64,000 nt of DNA, taken from contig NC_057768.1 of NCBI RefSeq assembly GCF_010389155.1, positions 5,454,501 to 5,518,500 of the forward strand. The letters are read 5' to 3'. This document shows positions 34,874 to 46,313 of the stretch, piece after piece. Position numbers and translations under genes: made by a program. Every line of letters starts with the position of its first letter. Position 1 is the first letter of the stretch. The notes below the pieces were generated by a model. That model saw nothing but the letters and a program-made list of their open reading frames with translations. It did no database searches and was not told the origin of the DNA. This stretch comes from Erigeron canadensis. Its lineage: Eukaryota > Streptophyta > Magnoliopsida > Asterales > Asteraceae.

Positions 34874-36065
34874 GACCTTATATACGAAAATAGATTTCGT
34901 AAACTTCCAAAACTGATATTATCGGTGTAAGAAATGTGGGTTCGGGGATGACATCGCCAAATGTCAGAAATGTCATCGCTTATTGTTTTGGGATGACAAT
35001 TGGCGACGTCATTGTTAGTCTCAAAAACATTGTCTCCTGTATTTTTTTTTTACGACAAGCTACACACGAAATGTATAGAAAGAAAAAAAAAACCATAAAA
35101 TTTAATTTTCCTTTTTAAAGAAAATATAATAATAACAACAACAATAATATAGTTGGTGACATTGTTGTCGCTGATGTCTTCGCCAATTAAATTATTAAAA
35201 AACTAATTTTTATATTCTTTCTTTCAAAACTAACATTCTACTCGCATGTTGTTGCGGGAAATAAAAAAAACGATGGTTAAATATGAAGTTACGTGTGTGT
35301 ATTATAGTTGGGTTCAAGAAGAGAGTGAGGACAGAAAGTGAAGGTGTGTTTTGATATGTTGTGTGTGATTTTGTTATACTAAGGGTAATTTAGACAAAAA
35401 TTTCATCCCAAATTACATTACTTTGAACAAGGGTTGTTTTTCCTTATTAGGTAGTAGAGATAGAATCAATGTAATTGAATGCTATGAGAGGAAGACAACG
35501 TACGCATCATGCAGGCTGAGGTATCTTTTGTCCACCCCTTAATCCAGTTATGTTGCGCTTCTTTATGTGTTCAAATGGAGCTACTGAGCTCCTTTGTGTT
35601 CTTAAGACAATAAAAATGATATTATCAAGTTAAGTCTTTGCCACCCACTTTGCTAAGAACACTTGCAAGTGCTTTTTGCTCTACATGAGACATAGGTGAA
35701 TTATATCTCCAAGGTAAATTACTACTCATCGTGAGAATGTGGTAGACTATTTACAAGTTCTTAATTGGGCAACTTAAAGTGAGTTAAGCGGTGAGACCTT
35801 GACCTGTGGCATAAGATGAGACAATAATGTTTACAAAACACTTTACACCCCTTTGAAGTGTTATTGTAAGTCCCATAAATCTAGGAATTGTGATTGTAAT
35901 ACAATTACTACTCGTCACTTACCTTTTGAGTACGTCATTTCTAGCAGATCATTGGATCATAGACTTCAAGAAATTAATTGTTAAAATGATTTAACTTGGG
36001 TAAATTATATTTCTTAAGGATTATTATCGTAAATACTTCTTTTTGAACTTATATCTGTTTTGTAG
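34874..36065. other. Region upstream of Copia gag
   Basis: No 5' LTR and no TGGTATCAGAGC primer-binding site were found ahead of gag, so the Copia element appears truncated at its 5' side. A pair of related segments with GATGACATCGCC / GATGTCTTCGCC near 34948 and 35172 is noted without explanation. Confidence 0.4.
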
Positions 36066-36966
36066 ATGGCAACAAATCCTTCACAAAACATATACCAATC
36101 GGCTTTTAGGTCGATGCTAGAAAGAGAAAAACATTCTGGAACCAACTTCAATGACTGGTTTCGTCAGCTAAGAATTGTTTTAAGAGCCAAAGAAGAAATC
36201 TGATGTCCTTGAAAAGTAGATGCCCGCTGTTCCGGGTGCTAGTGCCACGACTGCACTGTTGGTTGAATACAATACTTAGTTCGATAAACACAATGAGGTT
36301 GCTTGTTTGATGCTAGGCAGCATGACTCCCGAGCTTCAAAAGCAATTCGAGACTTATAATCCGTATGATATGATCAGGGAACTCAAGTCTATATATGAAA
36401 AGCAAGCTGGAGTTGAATTGTTTGAACTTGTTGAAACACTCCATGATTTGAAACACGAGTATGTAACACTATTAAGTCCTCATATACTCATGATGAAGAG
36501 GTACTTTGAGCAATTGGAAATGTTAAACTATGCGTATCGTCAACATATTTGTATTGGCATGATCCTTAAGTCTCTTTCAAGGGATTTTGAAGATTTTGTG
36601 CGCAATTATAATATGCATAACATGAGTAAAACCATAGTTGAACTTCATGCCATGTTGATTAAGTATGAGAAAAACCTTCCAAAGAAATCTGCTACACCCC
36701 AAGTTCTTATGATCAAAGGGGAAGGGTTCAGAAAGGAAACAACTGAAAGCTAAGGGCAAGAGCGATGGTAAGGGAAAACAAGTTGCTTCAGTCTCGAAAC
36801 CTAAAAGGACCCCTCCGACAAAAAAGGAGCATCTGGCTAAAGACCAGGCTTGTCATCACTGTGCTAAAGTTGGACACTAGAAGAGAAAATGTCCTAAGTA
36901 TCTAGCTGAGTTGAATGCAAAGAAGCAAGCTGGTTTAGCCAATACTTCATGTATCTTTCACAATTG
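36066..36966 (+). pseudogene. Copia gag remnant
   Basis: ATG at 36066 gives about 40 codons, then a frame change near 36190 and stops near 36215 and 36278. The longest clean part (36307-36753) has the UBN2/gag-polypeptide pattern with L-G-S-M-T-P-E-L, a conserved F-V-R-N-Y-N-M-H-N-M near residues 98-107 and Y-E-K-x-L-P-K-K. After another frame change comes the CCHC zinc knuckle (C-H-H-C-x4-H-x4-C, about 36850-36892), where the Trp codon after the His is now TAG (36878-36880). In an intact element gag coats the RNA in virus-like particles. Confidence 0.85.
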
Positions 36967-36984
36967 AATTATATTCCTTTTTTA

Positions 36985-37432
36985 ACCGTAATTGGTGGGT
37001 TTATGACACTGGCTCTGAAACTCATATCTGTAATACTTTACAGACGCTTAGAGGAAGGAAGAAACTGAAGCCAGGAGCTTTACAATTGTTCGTGGCAATG
37101 GTCTACCGGCAGTTGTAGAAGAAATATGCGACTTTTATTTAGTTTTACCTAGTGGTTTAGTTATTGTGTTAGACAATTGTCACTATGCATCATCTATTAC
37201 TAGAGGTGTAATTTCAGTTTCTTTGTTAAAAGACAACGGATTCATTAATGTTTTTAATGATTATGGTATTTCATTTTCTCGAAATAATGTTCATTATTTT
37301 AATGTTATTGCTTATAATGGTATTTATGAAACTGATATGCATGGTTGTGATTCAAATGATAATTCAATGTATAATGTTAGCAAAAGAGTAAAACCCAATT
37401 TGGACTCTACTTATCTTTGGCATTGGCGTCTT
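36985..37432 (+). pseudogene. Copia protease and GAG-pre-integrase remnant
   Basis: The aspartic protease motif V-Y-D-T-G-S lies at about 36999-37016 (Asp codon 37005-37007). It is followed, after at least one frame change near 37085, by a frame open from 37166 with the linker N-C-H-Y-A-x-S-I-T-R-G-V-I-S-V-S. The frame then reaches the pre-integrase stretch L-W-H-W-R-L, where the reading is cut at 37432 by the solo LTR. The histidine-rich sequence resumes at 40952 as H-V-G-K-K-R-I-E. Confidence 0.85.
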
Positions 37433-38485
37433 TGTAACATCCCAAACTTTTTATGTTTGACTTGTTGACTTGTTCGTTAGTTAACGATAGGTTCCGTAAG
37501 TTATGTGCCTTAATTGGATTATGTGATTAAATGCTTATGTGTTTAATATGTGATGATTAAAGTAAGTCGAATGATAGTAATTAAAAGTAAAGTTATGAAA
37601 GTCAAGTGTTTGTAAGTCATAAAGTATTTCCGAAAGAAAGAAAAGCCTTAGATCTAACGTTTATAAAGTTGAGGGGCTTAAGATGGAACTTAAGGAGGTG
37701 ATGGCCAGGGGTTATATGATAATTAGGTTCCCCTAATTATCATTCTTCAGATTTTACGTATGAAAGAAACCTTAAGCCGCCCCTTCTTCCCTCTCAAATC
37801 AATTCTTCATTCAAAACTCAACGTTTCTTGGTATTTGATTGAAGTTTGATCAAGATCTTTTATCCTTGTGATTATGTACAGGTAATATAGGTGATTTCCT
37901 TTTGATTTTTTTATCATGAGTCATTTATATTGATCTTGTTCTTGGACTTAGGGTTTGGGATGGGATGATAATAAATCGTTACCGATTTCGGGTTATTCGG
38001 GTGATCAATGGAATGGGTAATGTTAGTGAATGGTTAAGGAATCAATTGATGGATTAAAGTCATCAATTGTACCATAAAAGATGTTAATTTTATGTCTCCA
38101 AGTCGATTTAAGGTGTAAAGGTGGTGTAGAATTCGAATGGAAGTCCAAAAAGGTTAAATCTAATCTGCATAGTGATACCGCCGAGACCACACCAAGGTAC
38201 CTTTATGACCACTGTTTGGTGTTTTGGTTTTGGTCCACGATACCACCGAGACCACACTAAGGTACCTTCGTGACCACTGTATAGTCTTTTAGTTGGTGTG
38301 TTCAATAGCCCGATATCGACGAGACCACCAATGGTATTGACAATATCATACATCAGAGTGTTACAAAGTACGTTTAAGTGTCTAGTTGACTTATATTTCA
38401 ATCGTTATTGTATCATAGGTTGTCAGGAACACTTGTCAAGCACGGTAAACTCTATTGTGATTGTTGAGTACTCCATTGAGGTAAG

Positions 38486-39349
38486 TGTTTCGGTCAAAAA
38501 TTAACTAAGATAATTTTAGAAAGGATTTTAGACAACTCAAGAACTGAAGATTTATAAGTAGGGTTTGGTGTTCAAGGATTTTCAATTAAAAAGGAAAGTT
38601 TTCTTAACAAAATTTACTAAACTCTGAGTTTAGGTTTAAAAAAAGTTTTAAGAAGATCTTTGAGATAGAAATAATTTGAGTAATTAAGAAAACGGTTGAA
38701 GATAATGTAAACTAATGCAAATTAGTACTGAAATCTAAATAAATGCGATAATGAACAAAGACACCAGAATTTTGTTGACGGGGAAAAACCCTTGATCCAG
38801 TTAAGTGATCTTAGGTAAGAAACCTCGGGATGATGCAATCGACCTGTCCTTAGTTCTTTTATTATTTTGATTGGTTACAATACAATGGAAGTAAGAGTGA
38901 TTTGATCGAGCTAATGAATGAAAATGAAAGTGAGAGTTCAGTGGATGAGTGTGTGTGAATACAGGTGTGTGAGCAGATTGCCAAATCTCGATCAATCACT
39001 CGTTATTTATAATGTATATTACTAACTAACTATCCGAAATATCCGGGATCTTCCGTGTGAAATAGTTCAACGTGTTGAAGTTGAAAAATGGACGTTGAGT
39101 CTTCCTTGCCACGTTTATTCTTCAAGTTTGTTGTGATTTTCTCAGGATTATTCGTTTACTTCTTCGTTGAATGAGCTGAATGAATCTAGACATTTATTTT
39201 CGAACGTTGGCTATATTCTGAATATCCTGGATGTTGATGTTAAACTCAGGATCCTGCAAATTACAAAAAGTATTATCGTGTACAACACAAACTTATGTTA
39301 GCAATATCTTTGGTCAGGATCATAGTTATAGAAAATCCGACCCCAAACA
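38486..39349 (-). mobile_element. Copia-type solo LTR nested in the solo LTR, TSD GTAAG
   Basis: Plus-strand ends TGTTTCGGTC and GACCCCAAACA; GTAAG is exact at 38481-38485 and 39350-39354. The minus strand has a TATA box (TATAAATAACGAG, about 39010-38998) and a downstream segment reading GGTTTTTCCCCGTCAACAAA, so sense is minus. It is the youngest layer of a three-level nest. Confidence 0.88.
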
Positions 39350-40038
39350 GTAAGATACATGACTTTTCTCACGCTGGAGGCACAACAACGGTAGTTTTCT
39401 ATAATTAACTTCTTAATCGGATTATCTTGTTTGTGTTGGGTTTTCTGGGTTATGCGGGAGGTTATGTGGGAATGTTGCCATGATATGTTTAAGATATGTG
39501 TTATTGATTCATTTCGTTGATATGACTTAATGTTGATATGTGATGACTTATATGTGGCTTTTAAGCATGAAACGTCTAGTTCACTAGATACACGTAAGAA
39601 ATGTTATGAGTTGTGCACGTTAGTGAGATTAAACGTCAAAATAGATGTGGAACTAATTAGGTAATGAATATACATAAAGTTAAAGTAAAGTAAAGATGTT
39701 GATAAGTGATTAGTTTAGGTGAAAGTGTAGCCTAAGCTAATATAAAGTAAAGTAAAGATGTTGATAAGTGATTGGTTTAAGTGAAAGTGTAGCATAAGCT
39801 AATAAAGATAAAAAGTCTCGAGCATAATTTGTGTTAAGCTTAACCCGTGCTAGTTGAAAAGCTAGTACGTATGTGGTCGATTGAGTGGCTCCTTGCGGCA
39901 TAGTTATGTTGATCTAGTATTTCCGAATGGAGTGGCTAACCATCAAGTCGGAATACTAAAAGTGGTCGCTTGAGTAATTTCTTGCGGCATAGTTACGTTG
40001 ATCTAGAACCATCAATGTTAAAAGCATAACGAAATGCT

Positions 40039-40195
40039 TCAAACTAGTTAAAGTTGATGAAGTTGATTAAATTGATTAAGCTTGATAAGTTGATAACGTT
40101 GATTAAAGTTGATAAGTTGATAACGTTGATTAAGTTGATTAAAGTTAATAAGTTGATAACGTTGATTAAGTTGATAAAGTTCATAAGTTGATCAA
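40039..40195. repeat. GTTGAT-based short tandem array
   Basis: About a dozen degenerate copies of AGTTGATAA / CGTTGATTA inside the 3.5-kb solo LTR. Low-complexity; no known role. Confidence 0.7.
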
Positions 40196-40951
40196 AATAA
40201 TAATAAGATGGATTGATAGGTATGATGTATCGTTGATAGACACAATTAGGAGTAAATACTCTACATGTGCTAATATGAATACGTGTGACATGTTTATGTG
40301 TGATATGCCAAGATATGATATGAAGTTACGTTTAAGTGGAAGTCTATGTTGATATGATATAAGATATTGATTAAGATGTAAGTATATGATGATATGATGC
40401 ATATTTTGATATGAAATGAAATGTGATGCTATGTGGGAAAAAGGTAAGGATGGGTTGATCTTACGATGTTTGTGGATGATATGTAATGTGAGCATGTTTT
40501 GATATCTTAAACATAAAGAAGTTTTATGAAAGTAAAATGAAGAACATTTTATTAAATGGGTGTATCTTACTTAGCTAATTTACTAAATAACACTTACTTT
40601 TATGAAAATGTTAAGCAGGTTTGAGCTAGGACAGGATTAGCTCGATGAGATGAGTAGATGCAATAAAGAAGACTAGCATAGATTGTTGAATGCTTAGAGT
40701 TCCCTTAGCCTATGTTCTGGCTATTTTAATTACATTTATGATACTTGTAATGACGAATGACATTTATGTTGGTGTCATGACTTGGATTTCATTGATATAA
40801 TTTTGATGATGCACTTTGTAACACCATTTATTAAAGTACCAACCGTTTCATTTGGGGCAGTTTTTAAGTAATCCTATTTCTGCTACGTTTTAAACACCAT
40901 TTGGCAAAAGTTTTGAAATCCAGGTTTTAAAATGACGGCTGTTACAGTCTT

Positions 40952-41700
40952 GCTCATGTTGGCAAGAAACGTATTGAAATACTTCAACATGAAGGGATCT
41001 TACAATTATATGATGAATCATTTGACAAATGCGTGTCTTGCGTTTCCGGCTAGATGATAAGAAAACCTTTTCCGCATAAACTGGAAAGGGCTAAAGAGCT
41101 ACTTGGATTTATACATACTGATGTATGTGGCTCATCTAGACATGTGTCAAGGAAAGATTCTTGTTACTTCATCACTTTTACGGATGATTTCAGTCGTTTT
41201 GGTTATGTTTACTTGGTTAAACATAAACATGAAGTCTTCGAAACATTCAAAGAATTTAAAATGAAGTAGAAAATCAACTCGGTAAAACCATCAAGATTAT
41301 TCGTTCGAATCGAAGTGGGGAATACTTCAGTCAAGAGTTTAAGGAATATCTAAAAGCTTGTGGAATTATTCAACAACTTACTCCTCCATATACTCCACAG
41401 CATAATGGTGTATCTGAGAGGAGAAATCGAACCTTGATAGACATGTTGAGATCAGTGATGAACCTTACGACTCTCCCATTTTCAATTTGTGATTATGCTT
41501 TAGAGACTGTTGTACGCATTCTCAATATGGTTCCATCCAAGATGGTTAACAAAACACCACATGAATTGTGGCATGGAAGTGTCCCTAATTTGTGTTACTT
41601 AAGGGTCTAGGGATGTGAGGCACTTGTAGAGCGAGATGCGCCTGACAAGCTTCAACCTAGATCAGTTAAGTGCATCTTTGTAGGATACCCAAAGAAAACA
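40952..41700 (+). pseudogene. Copia integrase remnant
   Basis: Resumes after the solo LTR with H-V-G-K-K-R-I-E-I-L-Q-H-E-G and the C-x-x-C of the zinc-binding domain (about 41033-41045), then a stop. The core domain opens with H-T-D-V-C-G (first catalytic Asp, about 41124) and shows T-D-D-F-S-R. A stop at 41267-41269 and a frame change follow. The second catalytic Asp of the I-R-S-D-R motif is Asn here (AAT, 41308-41310). The catalytic Glu region P-Q-H-N-G-V-S-E is kept (about 41398-41421). A TAG interrupts near 41608-41610. Confidence 0.85.
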
Positions 41701-43284
41701 ATGGGTTACTACTTCTACTTTCCTACCGACACCACTGTTAAAGTTGCTAGATATGCTGAGTTCTTTGAAAAGAATCTCATTACTCAAAAAAATAGTGGGA
41801 GGATTGTCGAGCTTGATGAGAATCAAGAAGAAGATGTGTCACCTTCTAAAAATACTAGCGATCATCAAATTGGGGGAGAAAACGTTCAAAGTGATGAACC
41901 TCAAGTTGAAGATAATGCAATTCCAGTTTGTAGGCCCTCAAGGACAATACATGCTTGTGAAAGATTGAATCTTAATATTGAATCTGAAGAACACGTATTA
42001 GGAGACTTCAATGAACCTCCTAATTTCAATGTTGCACTATCAGATCTAGAATATGACAAATGGCTTGAAGATGCGAATGTGGAAATGAAATCAATGAAAG
42101 ATAATCAAGTCTGGAGCTTAGTTGATCTTCCACCAAATGGAAATGTACACACCTATAAATCTCATCTTGTGGCGAAAGGCTATACTCAGCTCTATGGAGT
42201 TGACTATGGGGAAACCTTTTCTCCCGTAGCGGACATAAGAGCTATTAGGATATTCTTAGCCACAGCAGGGTACTATGACTATAAGATATGGCAAATGGAT
42301 GTCAAAACCGCTTTCTTAAATGGTTATCTAGACGAGGAAGTTTATATGGTACAACCAGACGGTTTTGTCGATCTGAAATATCCCAACAAAGTGTGTAAGC
42401 TTCAAAGGTCCATTTTTGGACTAAAGCAAGCATCAAGAAATTGGAATAAAAGGTTTGACTAGGAAATCAAAAAGTTTGGTTTTGCTCAAAATCCTGATGA
42501 GCCATGTGTATATCGCAAAGCTAGTGGGAGTAATGTTACTTTCCTTGTCTTATATGTTGACGACATATTGATAATTGGAAATCACATTCCAATGTTGCAA
42601 GATGTAAAATCCCATCTTGGAAAGTGTTTTGCTATGAAAGACTTAGGAGAAGCAACAATTATTCTTGCAATCAAGATCTATAGAGATAGAAGTAAACGGT
42701 TGATTGGACTAAGTCAAAGTGCTTATATTGATAAGATCTTGGAGAGATTCAAGATGGAGAATTCCAAGCGTGGTTTCATACCCATGCAAGGACTTAACTT
42801 ATTTAGCAAAAACGGTGCCTCCACAGTTGAGGATGTGGAGCGTATGCAAAGAGTTCCTTATACTTTGCCTGTGGAATCTATTATGTATGCGGTAAGACGC
42901 AATAGACCTGACATCGCGTTCGTGCAAAATATTGTTAGCCGATATCAATAGAATCCGGGTGAGGATCACTAGACTGCTGTGAAGAATATTCTTGGGTACA
43001 TGCGTGCTACTAAAGATTTATTTCTGGTGTATGGAGGAAATCTCGATACAGAGCTCAAAGTGACTGGATACTGTGATGGCCGATTTCAGACTGATAAAGA
43101 TGATACAAAATCTCATTCGGGACTCGGGATACGTCTTCGTTTTAAATGGAGGCGCGGTGGATTGGAAGAGCAAGAAGCAAACCACAATTGTTATGTCTGC
43201 TACAAAGTCTGAGTATATTGCCGCCTCAGATGCCGCTATGGAAGCTGTCTGGATTAGAAAGTTTATTTCTGGGCTTAACGTGAT
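41701..43284 (+). pseudogene. Copia reverse transcriptase and RNase H (5' part) remnant
   Basis: A 254-codon frame (41701-42462) carries the integrase-RT linker and the RT fingers (L-V-A-K-G-Y-T-Q, Q-M-D-V-K-T-A-F-L-N-G), ending at a TAG within the palm. RT continues in the same frame to the active-site Y-V-D-D at about 42556-42567 and to 42951 (TAG). RNase H follows with L-G-Y-M-R-A-T-K-D, a frame change near 43115, and [17 protein letters not shown]. The frame is cut at 43284 by the LTR element. Confidence 0.88.
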
Positions 43285-44737
43285 TGTTGAAACACGACGG
43301 ACCGTTCAAATCGTGACCAATTCGACTACAAAAGTGCGGAATCCGATTGTAATCGACTTTGAGGTTTCTGTATAACTAATGGACATATAAACACGAATTA
43401 CATGAAGAATAAGAGATAAGAACAGATGTAAAACTCGTGAATATCATTAATCATATGGATATTACACCAAAACAGTATACATCTGACTGGCACGGGGTAT
43501 AGATCTCTACCCCGTGCGCTATGAAGGAAATCTGTTGCAACTAAGATCGTTAACCGACAATTGTAACCTAATTCTACCCCGTGCGCTATGACCAAAAATT
43601 TTTTAAATGCTACCCAACTTCAAATCTCCATGAATCATGCCATTTTAAGATCATGGGCAAAAATTATTTTTCCCTCCAAAAAACTAGCTTTTCTACTACC
43701 CTGTCTTGTGTGCTTCAGGGGATATGTATGCATACAACTTAGAACCTCTTTACTCGATCTGTTTCTTGTTATCTTCAAACAAGGAATTAGACATCTCCGT
43801 ATTAATACAAGCACGTGGGACAAACCTCTACGTGATGGCATAAGTGCGAACTTGTTTCAGATCGATATATCACCTTCAGCATGACGTCAACGCGAAGTAA
43901 CGAATACTTTGAGATGACGTAAGCACGAACTTGATATGAGATTATCTTCATGTGATGTCAGCACGAAGGAGAACCTCTTCGTGGTGATGTATGCACGAAC
44001 TTAATCATTAATTCGTGATAACTTGTCCATGAACTCGTGGTAATGTCACTGTGAACTTGATCCACTTCGTGCTGACATAAACACGAAGTCAAACGAAATA
44101 TCATGCGAATACTAGCCACTTCGTGCTGACGTAAGCACGAGGCTAAATCCTCTACGTGCAGACGTAAGCACGAAGTTACATGAATTTCTTCATCTTCACG
44201 AATATACACACGAATTCGACAGAAAATCCTCAATACAGATCACGATTGAAGACTGAAAACGTCTTCCCTGCTCTGATACCACGTTGAAACCGACGGACCA
44301 TTCAAATCATGACCAATTCGACTTCAAACATGCGGAATCCGTTTGTAATCGACTTTGAGGTTTCTGTATAATTAATGGACATATAAACACGAATTACATG
44401 AATAATAAGAGATAAGAACAGATGTAAAACTCGTGAATATCATTAATCATATGGATATTACACCAAATCAGTATACATCTGACTGGAACGGGGTATAGAT
44501 CTCTACCCCGTGCGCTATGGACGAAATCTGTTGCAACTAAGATCGTTAACCTACAACTGTAACCTAATTCTAGTATATATAGGCTGCTACATGGGCTGGG
44601 CTTCCATCTTGTTCGTGGGCTTCCATGAAGTGATGATGACGTCATCATGACCTTGAAGACATCTTTTCTTCTTCATAATCAGCCCATAGAATTACATTGC
44701 GACGGACAATAAAAGCTTCTCAGAAATTGCTTCTACA
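43285..44737 (-). mobile_element. Short non-coding LTR retrotransposon (TRIM/LARD-like), perfect TSD GTGAT
   Basis: 1453 bp bounded by GTGAT at 43280-43284 and 44738-44742. The left (43285-43577) and right (44282-44572) segments are nearly identical direct repeats; the right LTR extends to 44737. Between them, read on the minus strand, TGGTATCAGAGCAGGG (44282-44267) directly follows the right LTR and matches the initiator-Met tRNA primer-binding site, fixing minus-strand orientation. There are no gag or pol domains. The left LTR is shortened or rearranged after 43577. The interior has repeated hairpin motifs CTTCGTGCTGACGTAAGCAC. It interrupts Copia RNase H. Confidence 0.88.
43805..44215. repeat. 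Array of GTGCT/AGCAC hairpin repeats inside the LTR element
   Basis: At least eight degenerate copies of a unit like ACTTCGTGCTGACGTAAGCA followed by CGAAGT, for example at 44060-44095, 44115-44145 and 44150-44178. Each is self-complementary around GACGT. Confidence 0.7.
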
Positions 44738-44742
44738 GTGAT

Positions 44743-44985
44743 GCCCTCAAATAACACACCTTTAGATATGTATTGTGATAATACTGGTGCAATCATCATT
44801 GCTAACGAACCCGAAGTTCAGAAAGGTACCAAACATTACCAAAGAAGATATCATTATGCTCGTGAGCAAATCGAACTAGGTGAAATTAATTTACCAAAGT
44901 TCACACAGATTATAACTTAGCTGATCATTTTACAAAGACATTGTCAAAAGGAAAGCTCGATAAGCATGGCCGAGGGCATAGGACT
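44743..44985 (+). pseudogene. Copia RNase H 3' remnant
   Basis: Resumes after the nested LTR element with M-P-S-N-N-T-P-L, then C-D-N-T-G-A-I-I-I-A-N and K-H-Y-Q-R-R-Y-H-Y-x-R-E, the standard Copia RNase H end with its D-N motif. A frame change near 44915 precedes L-A-D-H-F-T-K. It joins exactly to the part ending at 43284 once one GTGAT copy is counted. Confidence 0.85.
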
Positions 44986-45038
44986 TAATTTAGCTAGTTA
45001 TATCAAGTAAATCTGTTGATTGGTATTTGGATAAGGGA

Positions 45039-46313
45039 TGTTTAACAATTATTATTTTATAAATGAATTAAAGTACTTGGTATGTTTGTTTTCATTTCAA
45101 TTATATAATTGTATCCTATATTTGTATGTTTAAACCATGAATATTTAAACATTCTAAATGTCCATTATCGATTAATTATATGGGAATATAATTAACTAAG
45201 ACAAATCTGAGTGATTGGTAATATTTTTAAGAATACTTGAAAATGGTCCTACCAAACTCACAAAATATCCATAGAGATGCATATCAGGCTACCCCATTTA
45301 ACGAGTCATTATTTTATGTATCGGCGTCATTAAGTGAAATTCGTTAAATGGTTGCTTTATTTATCCTTAGACTTGGGATACAAGCAGGTTATGCATGTAT
45401 GGATTCCATTTTCTTGATATAGTTCTAACTATCTTGAATAAGGTAGTAACAAAGCGTAATTTTCAGAAATGTAGTGAAATGACATGACTAACACGTGTAG
45501 TCAAAATAGGATTTATTCCTTCAATTTTCAACTGAAGAATGATACCAATTGGCGCCCTCATAGATTAATAAAGATTTTTACGGCCGTACCCAAATGAACT
45601 CCTGATGTTGTCTCGATTAATTTGGTATTCTTAATTAATTATAAAAATGAGAAACAGAATCGTTAAATTATGGAATGACATTGATCCATATCCATATTTA
45701 ACAAAGTATCTGAAAGAAAGGGATAATAAACACTGAAACCGTTTCAAGATACTTTAAGAAACTAAACTTAAATATTTCCGGGAGCATTGGCGTGTTGCTA
45801 GATGCTAACCAATGTTATTGCCTTTATATAACATGCCGAAAATTTGAGGAGGTTTCCTAATCCTCCTCAAACTTGTGCACCAAGTTTAAAACTCTTGCAT
45901 TTAATCTCTATATGTAGGGCTTAAGGGTTAAGGGTTGTTTTATACACACATACAAGACAATTAAACTTGTAATATCTCTCTTCTCTCTCCCTTTTCTTTG
46001 GTTCGACCGTGAGCAACAAAACCCAAAGGATTTTCGGTTTTTCAGTTCGACATTATGGGGTATTACACAAAGGGTTGTGATTTGTGAGTTTGTGATCGGG
46101 TACTACCATACATTCATAGGGGTGTGCGATCGTAAAGAGGTTTTGTTTTAAACCCTAACTAATAATAATAACCTTATCATTAATTAATTATTGTAAGATA
46201 AACTAAAAGGTACATATTCGATTCTTTAACTTTGTTATTTATTATATTGCATATGGTTCTTTCTGCTGTGTACTCGTAATTATTTATATGATAATTGTGC
46301 ATAAATCTTAACA
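45039..46313 (+). mobile_element. Copia 3' LTR, ~1.27 kb
   Basis: Starts TGTTTAACAATTATT after a purine tract and ends ATAAATCTTAACA. A TATA-like TTTATATAACA at about 45826, a CT-rich leader (45973-46000) and GGATTTTCGGTTTTTCAG near 46029 align with the solo LTR at 13926-14632 in reverse. The downstream flank starts ATATT, the 5' mate of which cannot be checked because the 5' LTR is missing. Confidence 0.78.

Larger units (their letters stand above)
37433..40946. mobile_element. Solo LTR, 3514 bp including a nested LTR, perfect TSD GTCTT
   Basis: Starts TGTAACATCCCAAAC and ends GACGGCTGTTACA; GTCTT is exact at 37428-37432 and 40947-40951. Without the nested insertion it is about 2.65 kb. It contains two near-identical blocks with TACCRCCGAGACCACAC and GGTACCTTYRTGACCACTGT (38174-38208 and 38241-38280), and an array of GTTGATAAGTTGATAACGTT-like repeats (40040-40195). 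The start is related to the LTR fragment at 62677. A Gypsy-type LTR is inferred from the TGTAACATCC...TGTTACA ends and size. Confidence 0.88.
36066..46313 (+). mobile_element. Decayed Ty1-Copia retrotransposon with three nested LTR insertions
   Basis: Domain order gag (zinc knuckle), protease, GAG-pre-integrase, integrase, reverse transcriptase, RNase H, then a 3' LTR is the Copia order. The coding parts are broken by stops and frame changes. Insertions at 37433-40946 (with another at 38486-39349 inside it) and 43285-44737 each split a codon stretch that resumes on the other side after the TSD. Without the insertions the element is about 5.3 kb. The 5' LTR is missing. A purine tract (TTGGATAAGGGA) precedes the 3' LTR at 45039. 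Confidence 0.88.

Noticed and set aside
35480..36065. 5' LTR of the Copia element
   Set aside because: No similarity to the 3' LTR at 45039-46313, no TG start or primer-binding site; the 5' LTR seems to be missing.
36307..44985. Endogenous plant pararetrovirus (caulimovirus-type) insertion
   Set aside because: The integrase precedes RT and gag has a Copia-type zinc knuckle; the domain order and LTR fit Ty1-Copia. Pararetroviruses lack integrase and LTRs.
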